Positions 1 through 7,498 of a stretch of DNA of 64,000 nt are shown one piece after another (position 1 is the first letter of the stretch; every line of letters begins with the position of its first letter). Origin of the DNA: Bordetella trematum (GTDB lineage Bacteria; Pseudomonadota; Gammaproteobacteria; Burkholderiales; Burkholderiaceae_B); NCBI RefSeq assembly GCF_900078335.1, contig NZ_FKBR01000019.1, forward strand, positions 101,645 to 165,644, read 5' to 3'. The notes beneath the pieces are model-generated. The model saw only the letters and a list, made by a program, of their open reading frames with translations. It did not search any database and was not told where the DNA came from. A program made the translations under genes and the position numbers.

Positions 1-554
1 GCCGCTCGTCCATCCGCCAGGCCCTCAAAGTGCTGGAGGCGGCCGGGCGGATCGAGACGCGCGTAGGCAGCGGCACCTATTTCGTCGAGAAGCCGGTCAG
101 CGGCGCGGCCACCGAGAGCCTCAACGGCCTGCTGGCGCACGGCGTTGACCATGACTTCATGCAGCACCTGATCGCCGCCCGCACTGCCATCGAGCGCGCC
201 ATCTTCGAGGCATACGCCGGCAAGGTGAACAAGGGCGGCATCCGTGCGCTCAAGGAACTGATCGACGAGAACGCCCAGGACCAGACGGCCAAGGGAGAGT
301 TCGAGGAAAACGCCGGCCTGGATCTCAGTTTCGAGGCCAAGGTGGCAGAACTGGCTGGCAACCCGATCCTGTCGGCCCTGCAACGTCAGATACATCAGCT
401 CTGGATACAGGCCTGGCGCGTCTATGGATTCGTGCCGGAAAGCAAGCAGACCCTGCATCAGGAGCACTGCGCCATCATCGAGGCGCTGGCCTCCAAGAAC
501 ACCCAGCGCGTGATCGATCTGGTGGTGCAGCACGTCGACAAGGAAGTGGATTAG
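1..554 (+). CDS. GntR/FadR-family regulator, 3' part
   Basis: About 184 C-terminal residues of a GntR-family regulator of the FadR/FCD type; the 5' end lies outside the window. The first visible residues (frame from base 3) read SSIRQALKVLEAAGRIETR then VGSGTYF, the recognition helix and wing of a GntR winged helix. The rest is the all-helical FCD ligand domain, with the late EHCAIIEAL and QHV histidines of its metal site. The usual D-x-x-F-H motif reads DLSFE, so one metal ligand is replaced by Glu; ligand binding may be metal-free or altered. FCD proteins usually sense small organic acids. The target cannot be inferred, although the secreted protein gene just downstream is co-oriented. Family assignment is firm; the ligand is unknown. 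Confidence 0.88.
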   Translation, partial: RSSIRQALKVLEAAGRIETRVGSGTYFVEKPVSGAATESLNGLLAHGVDHDFMQHLIAARTAIERAIFEAYAGKVNKGGIRALKELIDENAQDQTAKGEFEENAGLDLSFEAKVAELAGNPILSALQRQIHQLWIQAWRVYGFVPESKQTLHQEHCAIIEALASKNTQRVIDLVVQHVDKEVD

Positions 555-579
555 GCCGCGACCCGCACCCGGACACGAG

Positions 580-969
580 ATGGCTGCCTGTTTCCGCCTC
601 CCTGTCAGCGCGGCGTTGCTGGTGCTGGCTTGCTGCGTCAGCGCTGCAGCGCAGCTGCCCGCCGGCGTCACGCTGCAGCGTGACGCACAGGGGTGGGTCT
701 ATGTCGATGCCCGGCAGCGGCCGCTGTTGCGGCCTTTTCTGTACGACAACGGACCTGACTACATCCAGGAAGGACTGGCGCGCTTCGTGGACAACGGCAA
801 GATCGGCTTTCACGACGCAGACCTGAACATCGTCATCCCGGCCCGCTACGATTTCGCCTTTCCCTTCGAGCATGGCGAGGCCCGCGCGGGCTTTGATTGC
901 TGGTACAGCCGCGAGGGCGAGCATACCTCGGTGCATTGCCTGCGCTGGGAAACGCTGCGCCGGCCCTAG
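580..969 (+). CDS. secreted WG-repeat-like protein
   Basis: A 129-residue protein with a clear Sec signal peptide (basic start, then hydrophobic [17 protein letters not shown]). The mature part contains [20 protein letters not shown] and a following [12 protein letters not shown], the spacing and wording of a WG/KWG beta-repeat (G-hydrophobic-IDxxGxxVIPxxYDxAxxFxxGxA). Two cysteines near the C-terminus could pair in the periplasm. It starts 25 bp after the GntR gene, so the two may be co-transcribed. Its 3' end overlaps the convergent dioxygenase-like gene by four bases. Function is unknown; WG-repeat proteins are common periplasmic or surface-associated proteins of undefined role. Confidence 0.65.
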   Translation: MAACFRLPVSAALLVLACCVSAAAQLPAGVTLQRDAQGWVYVDARQRPLLRPFLYDNGPDYIQEGLARFVDNGKIGFHDADLNIVIPARYDFAFPFEHGEARAGFDCWYSREGEHTSVHCLRWETLRRP

Positions 970-1547
970 CGCCGGGTCGACACCCCGACATCGCGGACAT
1001 GGCAGGTGCCGTTGGCCAGGTCAAAGGCCAGCCGGCGATCCAGCGTCTCCAGGGCGCGTCCATACATGTGCAGGTGCCGGATCGGCGCATGGCCTTCGAT
1101 CTGCACCGCATGGATGTCTTCGGGCATGAGCGCCAGCCCCGCGCCCGGGGCCACCGCGACCGTGCCGGTGTGCGTGAGCGTGGCGCGGCCGGGCTCGCTG
1201 CCATCGTCCTCGCGGCGATAGGTGTGGTTGTACTCGACCCCTTCGGCGGCGGCGATGCAGGCCCAGGTGGTGTGGTTGTGCGGGGCGCTTTTCTTGCCCG
1301 GCCGCATCACGTTCAGGTACAGCGCATATGAGCGGTCGGGATCTTCGTGGATCAGATAGCGGGCCTGCAGCGCCTGCGGCGCCGGATAGCGTTGCGCGTC
1401 GCGCCATTGGGGATGCGCGGCCAGGGCTTGCAGGGTATCCAGCACCCGGGCCAGAGCGGCCCGCGTCAGGGTCTGGCCGGCCAGAATGGCCTTGATCTGC
1501 GCCACCGCGGCATCGACCGGCGCGGCATCGTAAAGGGTGTCTTGCAT
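966..1547 (-). CDS. cysteine/thiol dioxygenase-like cupin
   Basis: A 193-residue protein if started at the ATG at 1547; in-frame ATGs at 1556 and 1664 would lengthen it, and no strong ribosome site decides. It resembles the cysteine dioxygenase cupin family. [14 protein letters not shown] gives the two iron-binding histidines. EYNHTY follows. DIHAV supplies the third His, and HLHMYG matches the Ser/His-x-His-x-Tyr element of thiol dioxygenases. Such enzymes oxidise cysteine or 3-mercaptopropionate to the sulfinate with Fe(II) and O2. Length fits the family (about 190-210). It is divergent from the porin gene, with palindromes between them. Substrate is not determinable from sequence. Confidence 0.75.
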   Translation of the reverse strand: MQDTLYDAAPVDAAVAQIKAILAGQTLTRAALARVLDTLQALAAHPQWRDAQRYPAPQALQARYLIHEDPDRSYALYLNVMRPGKKSAPHNHTTWACIAAAEGVEYNHTYRREDDGSEPGRATLTHTGTVAVAPGAGLALMPEDIHAVQIEGHAPIRHLHMYGRALETLDRRLAFDLANGTCHVRDVGVSTRR

Positions 1548-1670
1548 GCGGGGCATCCCGGGAAAAGCCAAGGCAGCTACCTTAGCCAGCCTGCCGGCTG
1601 AATTCAAGGCGATGGCGGGCGGGGCGGTCGCAAGCCCGCTCGCGTCGTGCGCCAGCAACGTCATGTCTCT

Positions 1671-1701
1671 GTAGCAGTCGCTACCTAGACTGAGCGCTCA
1701 G
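1671..1701. promoter_or_regulatory. palindromes in porin upstream region
   Basis: Two adjacent dyads lie 28-58 bp before the porin start: GTAGC-AGTC-GCTAC (1671-1684) and the perfect 12-bp palindrome CTGAGCGCTCAG (1690-1701). They sit in the divergent region between the dioxygenase-like gene and the porin and are plausible operators. The cognate regulator is unknown. Confidence 0.4.
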
Positions 1702-1728
1702 ATTGAATCCCAAAGAGGACCTACCACG

Positions 1729-2847
1729 ATGAAGACCCTTCCCTTGCGCCGCATGGCCGCAGGCGGCTGCCTGCCGCTCATTTCCCTGGCCTGGACCCCG
1801 GCGGCCAGCGCTGCCGACACCGTACAACTTTATGGCCTGATCGATGCAGGCGTCCAGGTGCTGAACCATGGCCCCAAGGACGGCAGCCGCCTGGGCATGG
1901 CCTCCGGCAACCTCAACGGTTCGCGCTGGGGCCTGCGCGGCAACGAAGATCTGGGCAACGGCCTGAAGGCCGTGTTCACCCTTGAAGGCGGGTTCGACCC
2001 CGGCAACGGCAAGGCGCTGCAGGGCACGCGCCTGTTCGGGCGTCAGGCCTATGTGGGCCTGTCCGACCGCAGCCTGGGCACGCTGACCCTGGGGCGTCAG
2101 AACACGCTCATGATCGACTGGATGAGCAAGTTCACGCCGTTGCAGAACGCCACCTACGGCGGCAAGCGCATCGACCCGGCGTTCTCGGATCGCATGGACA
2201 ACGCCATCAAATACGGCAACAAGTTCGGCGGCTTGAGCGTGGGGGCGTACTACAGCTTCGGCTGGAACAATGAGCAGAGCTGGAGCGACAAGAACACCGG
2301 CCGCATGATCGGCGCAGGCCTGCGCTACCAGCAGGGCGGCCTGGACGCGGCGGTGCTGTTCCATACCAAGCGTGCCGATGCGCCGCGCGCGCCCGCCGAC
2401 AGCAGCAACCGCGAGGATCGCGTGCTGGGGGCGCTGTCGTACGACTTCGGCGGCGTCACGCTGTATGGCGGCTATCGCTGGCTGGAGCAGAAGCTGGTGC
2501 AGCGCAACTACGTCAGCCGGCTGTACTGGGCGGGCGCGCGCTATCGCGCCACGCCGGCCACGCATCTGTCGCTGGCCTACTACTACATGGACGGCACGAC
2601 CTGCGACAACCTGAACGTGGCGGCCTGCCCGGCGGTGCAGGGCGCGGGTGGCGACCAGAAACCCTCGCTGCTGGTGCTGGGCGTGGAACATGACCTGTCC
2701 AAGCGCACCACGCTGTACGCCATGGGCTCGTATGCGATGAACGACAACGGGTCTTCGGTGAGCGTGATCGGCGGCAAGTATGGCGCCAACGTCGAGCCGG
2801 GCAAGAACCAGATGGGCGTGGCGCTGGGCATGCGCCACCGCTTCTGA
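1729..2847 (+). CDS. Gram-negative general porin
   Basis: A 372-residue outer-membrane porin of the Bordetella/Neisseria trimeric type (Porin_4 family). The N-terminus is a signal peptide ending near AASAADT. It is followed by VQLYGLIDAGVQ, the classic first strand, then NGSRWGLRGNEDLGNGLKA and LFGRQAYVGL, highly conserved porin motifs. The last residues GMRHRF end in the C-terminal Phe that is the BAM recognition signal. Length is typical. An AGAGGACC ribosome site precedes the ATG. Unusually, its TGA overlaps the ATG of the following ABC ATPase (2845-2849), so porin and importer are probably made from one message and may handle the same solute. Confidence 0.95.
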   Translation: MKTLPLRRMAAGGCLPLISLAWTPAASAADTVQLYGLIDAGVQVLNHGPKDGSRLGMASGNLNGSRWGLRGNEDLGNGLKAVFTLEGGFDPGNGKALQGTRLFGRQAYVGLSDRSLGTLTLGRQNTLMIDWMSKFTPLQNATYGGKRIDPAFSDRMDNAIKYGNKFGGLSVGAYYSFGWNNEQSWSDKNTGRMIGAGLRYQQGGLDAAVLFHTKRADAPRAPADSSNREDRVLGALSYDFGGVTLYGGYRWLEQKLVQRNYVSRLYWAGARYRATPATHLSLAYYYMDGTTCDNLNVAACPAVQGAGGDQKPSLLVLGVEHDLSKRTTLYAMGSYAMNDNGSSVSVIGGKYGANVEPGKNQMGVALGMRHRF

Positions 2848-3521
2848 TGCAGGGCGTCTCGGTCGCGGTGCGCGATCTGCGTCACTCCTACCAGGGCCAG
2901 CCGGTGCTGGCCGGGGTGGACCTGGACGTGCCGGCCGGCTCGGTGCTGGCCTTGCTGGGGCCATCCGGCTGCGGCAAGAGCACGCTGCTCAAGGCCCTGG
3001 CCGGCCTGCTGCGTCCCGCGCAGGGTCGCATCCTGTTTGGCGAGCGCGAGGTCTGCGGGCCGGGTGGTTGCGCGCCGCCGGAGGCCCGTGGCCTGGGCAT
3101 GGTGTTCCAGGACTACGCGCTCTGGCCGCACATGAACGTGGCGCAGAACGTGACCTTCCCGCTGGCCATGCGGCGCGTGCCGCGCGCCCAGCGTCAGGCG
3201 CGGGTGGCCGAGGCGCTGGCGCTGGTGGGGCTGGACGGCATGCAACGGCGTCGCCCCTGCGAGCTGTCGGGCGGCCAGCAGCAGCGCGTGGCGCTGGCCC
3301 GCGCCGTCGTGGCCCAGCCCAGCCTGCTGCTGTTCGACGAGCCGCTGTCCAACCTCGACCGGGCCTTGCGCGAATCGCTCTGCCGCGAGATCGGTGCCTT
3401 GCTGCGCCGTCTGGGCACGACCGCCGTCTACGTGACGCATGACCACGATGAGGCGTATGCCCTGGCCCATCGGGTCGCGCGCATGGAGGCCGGCCGCATC
3501 GTCGCTGTCGCAAATCCTTAA
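2847..3521 (+). CDS. ABC importer ATPase, FbpC/PotA-like
   Basis: A 224-residue nucleotide-binding subunit. Walker A GPSGCGKST, Q-loop FQDYALWPH, signature LSGGQQQRVALARA, Walker B LLLFDEPLSNLD and switch VTHDHDEAYAL are all intact, so it should be an active ATPase. The sequence is closest in style to iron(III)/spermidine/phosphonate importers, but it ends right after the ABC core and lacks the roughly 120-residue TOBE regulatory domain of full-length FbpC or PotA. The start codon overlaps the porin stop. The receptor and permease genes follow, giving the gene order ATPase-receptor-permease. Substrate is uncertain: iron(III), a polyamine or a phosphonate are all possible. Confidence 0.9.
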   Translation: MQGVSVAVRDLRHSYQGQPVLAGVDLDVPAGSVLALLGPSGCGKSTLLKALAGLLRPAQGRILFGEREVCGPGGCAPPEARGLGMVFQDYALWPHMNVAQNVTFPLAMRRVPRAQRQARVAEALALVGLDGMQRRRPCELSGGQQQRVALARAVVAQPSLLLFDEPLSNLDRALRESLCREIGALLRRLGTTAVYVTHDHDEAYALAHRVARMEAGRIVAVANP

Positions 3522-3536
3522 TGGAAGATTCATAAA

Positions 3537-4526
3537 ATGATCACCCCGTTTTCACACAAGCCCTTGATGGCTTTTCTTATGGCACTGACTCTGGGCGCTG
3601 CGGGCAGCGCCAGCTCCGCCGAGCCGCGTACGCTGACGGTCTACACCGCCGGCCCTGGCAGCCTGATCAAGCACCTGGCCGAAGGGTTCACCAAGGAGAC
3701 CGGCGTGCGCGTGGACGTATTCCAGGCCACCACCGGCAAGGTCATGGCCCGGCTGGAGGCCGAGGCCGCCAATCCGCGCGCCGACGTGCTGATCTCCGCT
3801 TCCTGGGAAACCGCACTGGATATGGACGCGCGCGGTCTGCTGATGGCGCACGAGAGCGTCAACGCGGCGCAGGTGCCGGCGTCGCTGCGCGCGGCCAACT
3901 ATGTGGCGCAGGGCGTCTCGGCCCTGGGCATCGTATGGAACCGCAGCACCGATACGCCCAAACCCACCGACTGGGCCGATCTGGCCAGGCCGGCTTACCG
4001 TCAGATGGTGACCATGCCCGACCCGGCGCTCTCGGGCGCCTCGCTGGACCTGTTGCTGGGCCTGCAGGGCGCGCAGGGCGATGCCTTCTGGAAATTGCTG
4101 GCCGAACTGCGCGATAACGGCATGACGGTCTCCGGCCCCAACGCCCAGGCGCTGGCGCCGGTGCTGCAGGGCGCGCGCGCGGCCGTGTTCGGGGCCGTGG
4201 ACTATGTCGCCTATGCCAGCATGGGCAAGGGCGAGGCCATCGAGGTCATCTTTCCCACCGGTGGCACGGTCATTGCGCCCCGGCCCATGATGATCCTGAA
4301 GTCCGCAAAGTCGCCCGGGCAGGCGCGCGCCTTCGTCAACTATGTGCTGTCCGAAGCCGGGCAGGCCGCCGTGGCCGATGCCTGGCTGATTCCGGCCCGC
4401 AGCGATGTGCCGGCGCGCCGCCCGCCGCTGAGCGAGATCAAGGTGCTCACTCCCGACGAGACGCAGGGCGCCGGCGCCCGTCAGGCCACCCTGGCGCGCT
4501 TCGCCGAGCTGTTCGGCACGCGTTGA
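3537..4526 (+). CDS. ABC importer periplasmic receptor, FbpA-like
   Basis: A 329-residue class-F solute-binding protein. The signal peptide runs to about residue 29 (ASSAEPRTLTV). The mature start LTVYTAGPGSLIKHLAEGF and the RADVLISASWETALDMDARG segment follow the FbpA/AfuA pattern, and GEAIEVIFPTGGTVIAPRP is the conserved late motif of this family. The iron-binding tyrosine pair typical of FbpA is not obvious, so the ligand may be an organic anion or phosphonate rather than iron. It begins 15 bp after the ATPase and its stop is followed within about 20 bp by the permease start. Confidence 0.88.
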   Translation: MITPFSHKPLMAFLMALTLGAAGSASSAEPRTLTVYTAGPGSLIKHLAEGFTKETGVRVDVFQATTGKVMARLEAEAANPRADVLISASWETALDMDARGLLMAHESVNAAQVPASLRAANYVAQGVSALGIVWNRSTDTPKPTDWADLARPAYRQMVTMPDPALSGASLDLLLGLQGAQGDAFWKLLAELRDNGMTVSGPNAQALAPVLQGARAAVFGAVDYVAYASMGKGEAIEVIFPTGGTVIAPRPMMILKSAKSPGQARAFVNYVLSEAGQAAVADAWLIPARSDVPARRPPLSEIKVLTPDETQGAGARQATLARFAELFGTR

Positions 4527-4546
4527 TCGCAGGAGGGCGCGCGCCC

Positions 4547-6226
4547 GTGCGGCGCGCGCCGCAACCCATGAAAAGCCTTTTTCTTCTGGCGGCCCTGGTC
4601 CTGGCCGCGCTTTTGGTATTGGTGGCGCTGCCGGTGGGCTTCGTGGCGCTGCAGGCAGTGTTTCCGCGCCTGGGCGAGGGCTCGCTGCAAGGCGCTTTCT
4701 CGAACTGGGCGCAGGTGCTCAGCGAGCCGGGCACCTTGTCGCTGCTGGGCCAGACCGTCGCCCTGGGCCTGGGCGTGGCGCTGGTGGCTGCTGTGCTGGG
4801 CATCCCGCTGGGCACCTTGCGCGGGCTGTGCCGCCTGCCAGGCGCACGGCTCTGGGATCTGGCCTTTCTGCTGCCGTTTCTGCTGCCGCCCTATATCGCC
4901 GCGCTGTCGTGGACCATGGCCCTGCAGCCGCGCGGCTATCTGTATCAACTGGCCGGTGTCGATCTGGGCGGGCTGCTGCACTCGCGTGCAGGGGTGATCC
5001 TCATCATGGGGCTGAGCACGTTTCCCGTGGTGTATTTCGCCGTCTCGCGCAGCATGGCCGCCAGCGGCGGGCGGCTGGCCCAGGTGGCGCGCGTGAGCGG
5101 GGCGGGCCCCTGCGCGGCCTTTGTCCGCGTAAGCCTGCCGCTGGCGCTGCCCGCCATCGCGGCCAGTCTGCTGCTGGCCTTCACGCTGGCGATCGAAGAG
5201 TACGGCGTGCCGGCAGCGCTGGGCGCGCAGGCCGGCGTGTCGGTGCTCACCACGGCGATTGAACGACGCCTGGCCGACTGGCCGATCGATCTGTCCGGCG
5301 CGGCGTTGCTGTCGCTGGTGCTGGTGGCCCTGGCGCTCACCGCCTATGCCGTGCAGCGCGCCGTGCTGCGCGGGCGCAGCTTCGAGACCACCAGCGGCAA
5401 ACCGGTGCCGCTGGCGCAGACCGAGCTGGGAGGCTGGCGGTGGCCGGTGCTGCTGCTGTTCGGCCTGGTGGCGGGGCTGGCGGCCGCAGCGCCCCTGGCC
5501 AGCATGGTGGCCGCGGCGTTGCAGGGCACGATTTCCGGCGGCTTGCGGGCAGCCAACCTCAGCCTGGCCAACTTCGTCGAGGTCTTCGGCGATCGCGAGG
5601 GTTATCACGCCCTGGGCGCGAGCCTGTCGTTGGCAGCCGGCACGGCGTTGCTGACGGGCGCGCTGGGCTTTCTGGCGGCCTGGCTGTCGGCCGGCCGGCA
5701 GCTGCGCGGGGCGGGGGCCATCGACGCCCTGGCGCTGTTGCCGGCGGCCTTGCCCGGGGTGGTGGTCGGGGTGGGCCTGATCCTTGCCTGGAACCAGTCG
5801 TTCTGGCCGCTGTCGCCTTATGGCAGCTGGGTCATCCTGCTGTGTTCCTATGCCTGCCTGCTGCTGCCTTATCCGATGCGCTATGTCACGGCAGCCCTTG
5901 CCCAGCTGGGGCCGACGCTGGAGGCTGCCGCGCGGGTTCACGGCGCAGGGCTATGGCGGACCCTGTGGCGCATCACCTTACCCCTCAGTGCGCCCAGCGT
6001 GGTCGCCGCGATGATGATGGTGTTTGCGGTCGCCTCGCGCGAGCTGGTCACGTCGCTGCTGCTGGCCCCGGCCGGGTTGCAGACCGTCTCCATCTATGTG
6101 TGGCGGCAGTTCGAGCAGGGTTCGGTCGGCGCCGGCATGGCCATGGCCACGGTGGCGGTGGCCATCAGCCTGGTGCTGATGCTGGCGGGCCTGCGCCTGC
6201 AGGCCCGCAGCACCGGCGCGCGTTAG
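4547..6226 (+). CDS. ABC importer two-domain permease, FbpB-like
   Basis: A 559-residue permease with two fused BPD_transp_1 domains of about six helices each. EAA-like loops are visible as ARVSGAGPCAAFVRVSLPLA in the first half and ARVHGAGLWRTLWRITLP in the second. The chosen start is GTG at 4547 because AGGAGG at 4531-4536 is spaced ten bases from it. An in-frame ATG at 4568 lies too far from any ribosome site, and a TTG at 4523 overlaps the receptor stop. Length and fusion are typical of FbpB/ThiP/PhnV-type permeases. It completes the porin-ATPase-receptor-permease unit. Confidence 0.92.
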   Translation: MRRAPQPMKSLFLLAALVLAALLVLVALPVGFVALQAVFPRLGEGSLQGAFSNWAQVLSEPGTLSLLGQTVALGLGVALVAAVLGIPLGTLRGLCRLPGARLWDLAFLLPFLLPPYIAALSWTMALQPRGYLYQLAGVDLGGLLHSRAGVILIMGLSTFPVVYFAVSRSMAASGGRLAQVARVSGAGPCAAFVRVSLPLALPAIAASLLLAFTLAIEEYGVPAALGAQAGVSVLTTAIERRLADWPIDLSGAALLSLVLVALALTAYAVQRAVLRGRSFETTSGKPVPLAQTELGGWRWPVLLLFGLVAGLAAAAPLASMVAAALQGTISGGLRAANLSLANFVEVFGDREGYHALGASLSLAAGTALLTGALGFLAAWLSAGRQLRGAGAIDALALLPAALPGVVVGVGLILAWNQSFWPLSPYGSWVILLCSYACLLLPYPMRYVTAALAQLGPTLEAAARVHGAGLWRTLWRITLPLSAPSVVAAMMMVFAVASRELVTSLLLAPAGLQTVSIYVWRQFEQGSVGAGMAMATVAVAISLVLMLAGLRLQARSTGAR

Positions 6227-6240
6227 TCTGCGAGGGCGGC

Positions 6241-7284
6241 TCAGGCCGCCCGCCGCAGACGGGCCCGGCCCGGGCCGGTGTGGCGGTACAGGTCCTTGGG
6301 ATCGTCGGCCTCGGGCACCAGCTGCACCGCCTGGCCGATCCCGTGCGCGGTGGCCTGCTGCAGCACATAGCGCAGCACCGAATAGTCCTCCAGTGCAAAA
6401 CCCACCGAGTCGAAGACGGTCAGGTCGTCGTCGCGTTCGCGCCCGGGGATCTCTCCGGTCAGCACGCGCCACAGGTCATGCACGACGAAATCGGCGGGCA
6501 GCTGCTGGATGTCGCCTTCGATGCGTGTCTGCGGCTCATATTCCACGAACACGCGCGCCGCGCGCAGCACCTCGGCATGCAGCTCGGTCTTGCCCGGGCA
6601 ATCGCCGCCCACCGCGTTCAGGTGCATGCCGGGCGCGAGCATGTCAGGAGTGACGATGGTGGCGTAGGCCTTGTCGGCCGTGACGGTGGTGACGATGTCG
6701 GCGCCGCGCAGCGCCTCGGCGGTCGAGGCGGCGCGCACGATCCTCAGCGCAGGGGTGTCAGCCAGATTGCGGATCAGCTTGTCGGTGGCGCGGGGATCGA
6801 TGTCGAAGACGCGCACTTCCTCGATGCCCAGGTGATGATGAAAGGCCAGTGCCTGGAATTCGCTTTGGGCGCCATTGCCGATCAGGGCCATGCTGCGGGA
6901 ATCGGGGCGGGCCAGCGCGCGGGCCGCCATCAGCGAGGTGGCCGCGGTGCGCAGGGCGGTGGCCAGGGTTAGTTCGGACAGCAGCACCGGATAGCCGGTC
7001 TCGACCTCGGCCAGCACGCCGAACGCCATGACCGTATACAGACCGCGGGCAGTGTTGGCCGGGTGGCCGTTGACATACTTGAAGGCGTAGTCGTGGGCAT
7101 CGGCCACCGGCATCAGTTCGATCACGCCGATCTCGCTGTGGCTGGCCACGCGGGCGCACTTGTCGAAATCCGGCCAGCGGCGGAAGTCGGCAGCGATGAC
7201 ATCGGCCAGCTCGCCCAGGAACACCGGCAGGCCAATTTTCTGGATCAGCCGGGACATGGCGGGAACATCGATGAATCGGGTCAT
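6241..7284 (-). CDS. ocd: ornithine cyclodeaminase
   Basis: A 347-residue member of the ornithine cyclodeaminase/mu-crystallin family, which converts L-ornithine to L-proline plus ammonia with bound NAD. Evidence: MARVASHSEIG-like N-terminal substrate region (CARVASHSEIGVIELMP), FKYVNGHPANTARGLYT (the Lys and Arg substrate ligands), dinucleotide fold ALIGNGAQSEFQALAF, and VHDLWRVLTGE with the catalytic Asp. The start at 7284 was chosen because MTRFIDV matches family N-termini; longer in-frame starts add unrelated residues. It is separated from the receptor gene upstream by a terminator. Arginase at 35828 makes ornithine, so both arms of an arginine-to-proline route exist in this window although 28 kb apart. 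Confidence 0.92.
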   Translation of the reverse strand: MTRFIDVPAMSRLIQKIGLPVFLGELADVIAADFRRWPDFDKCARVASHSEIGVIELMPVADAHDYAFKYVNGHPANTARGLYTVMAFGVLAEVETGYPVLLSELTLATALRTAATSLMAARALARPDSRSMALIGNGAQSEFQALAFHHHLGIEEVRVFDIDPRATDKLIRNLADTPALRIVRAASTAEALRGADIVTTVTADKAYATIVTPDMLAPGMHLNAVGGDCPGKTELHAEVLRAARVFVEYEPQTRIEGDIQQLPADFVVHDLWRVLTGEIPGRERDDDLTVFDSVGFALEDYSVLRYVLQQATAHGIGQAVQLVPEADDPKDLYRHTGPGRARLRRAA

Positions 7285-7437
7285 AAGCACATTCTCTGGG
7301 CCGCAATGCGGCGACCCGGATATTGTTCCGCTTATGCCCGCCAATGTGTATGGCGCAAAGTGCCCAGTCGGGCCGCCTGCTTGAACAGCTTGCCGGCAGG
7401 CGATGCGCACAGTGGCCGGCCGGGCACGACTGCCGGG

Positions 7438-7473
7438 AAAAAGCCGCCTGCGCCTCAGGGGGCGTCAGGCGGC
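7438..7473 (-). terminator. rho-independent terminator
   Basis: On the minus strand an imperfect hairpin with outer arms GCCGCCTG (7443-7450) and CAGGCGGC (7466-7473), plus an inner GC stem, is followed by a run of five T (7442-7438). It lies 26 bp after the receptor gene that ends at 7499 and separates it from the cyclodeaminase gene. Confidence 0.8.
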
Positions 7474-7498
7474 CGGGAAGCAGACGGGCGTGCCGGCC

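Noticed and set aside
4481..5941. Minus-strand open frame opposite the FbpB-like permease
   Set aside because: Gln/Arg-rich composition typical of antisense GC-rich membrane-protein genes; no ribosome site or homology.
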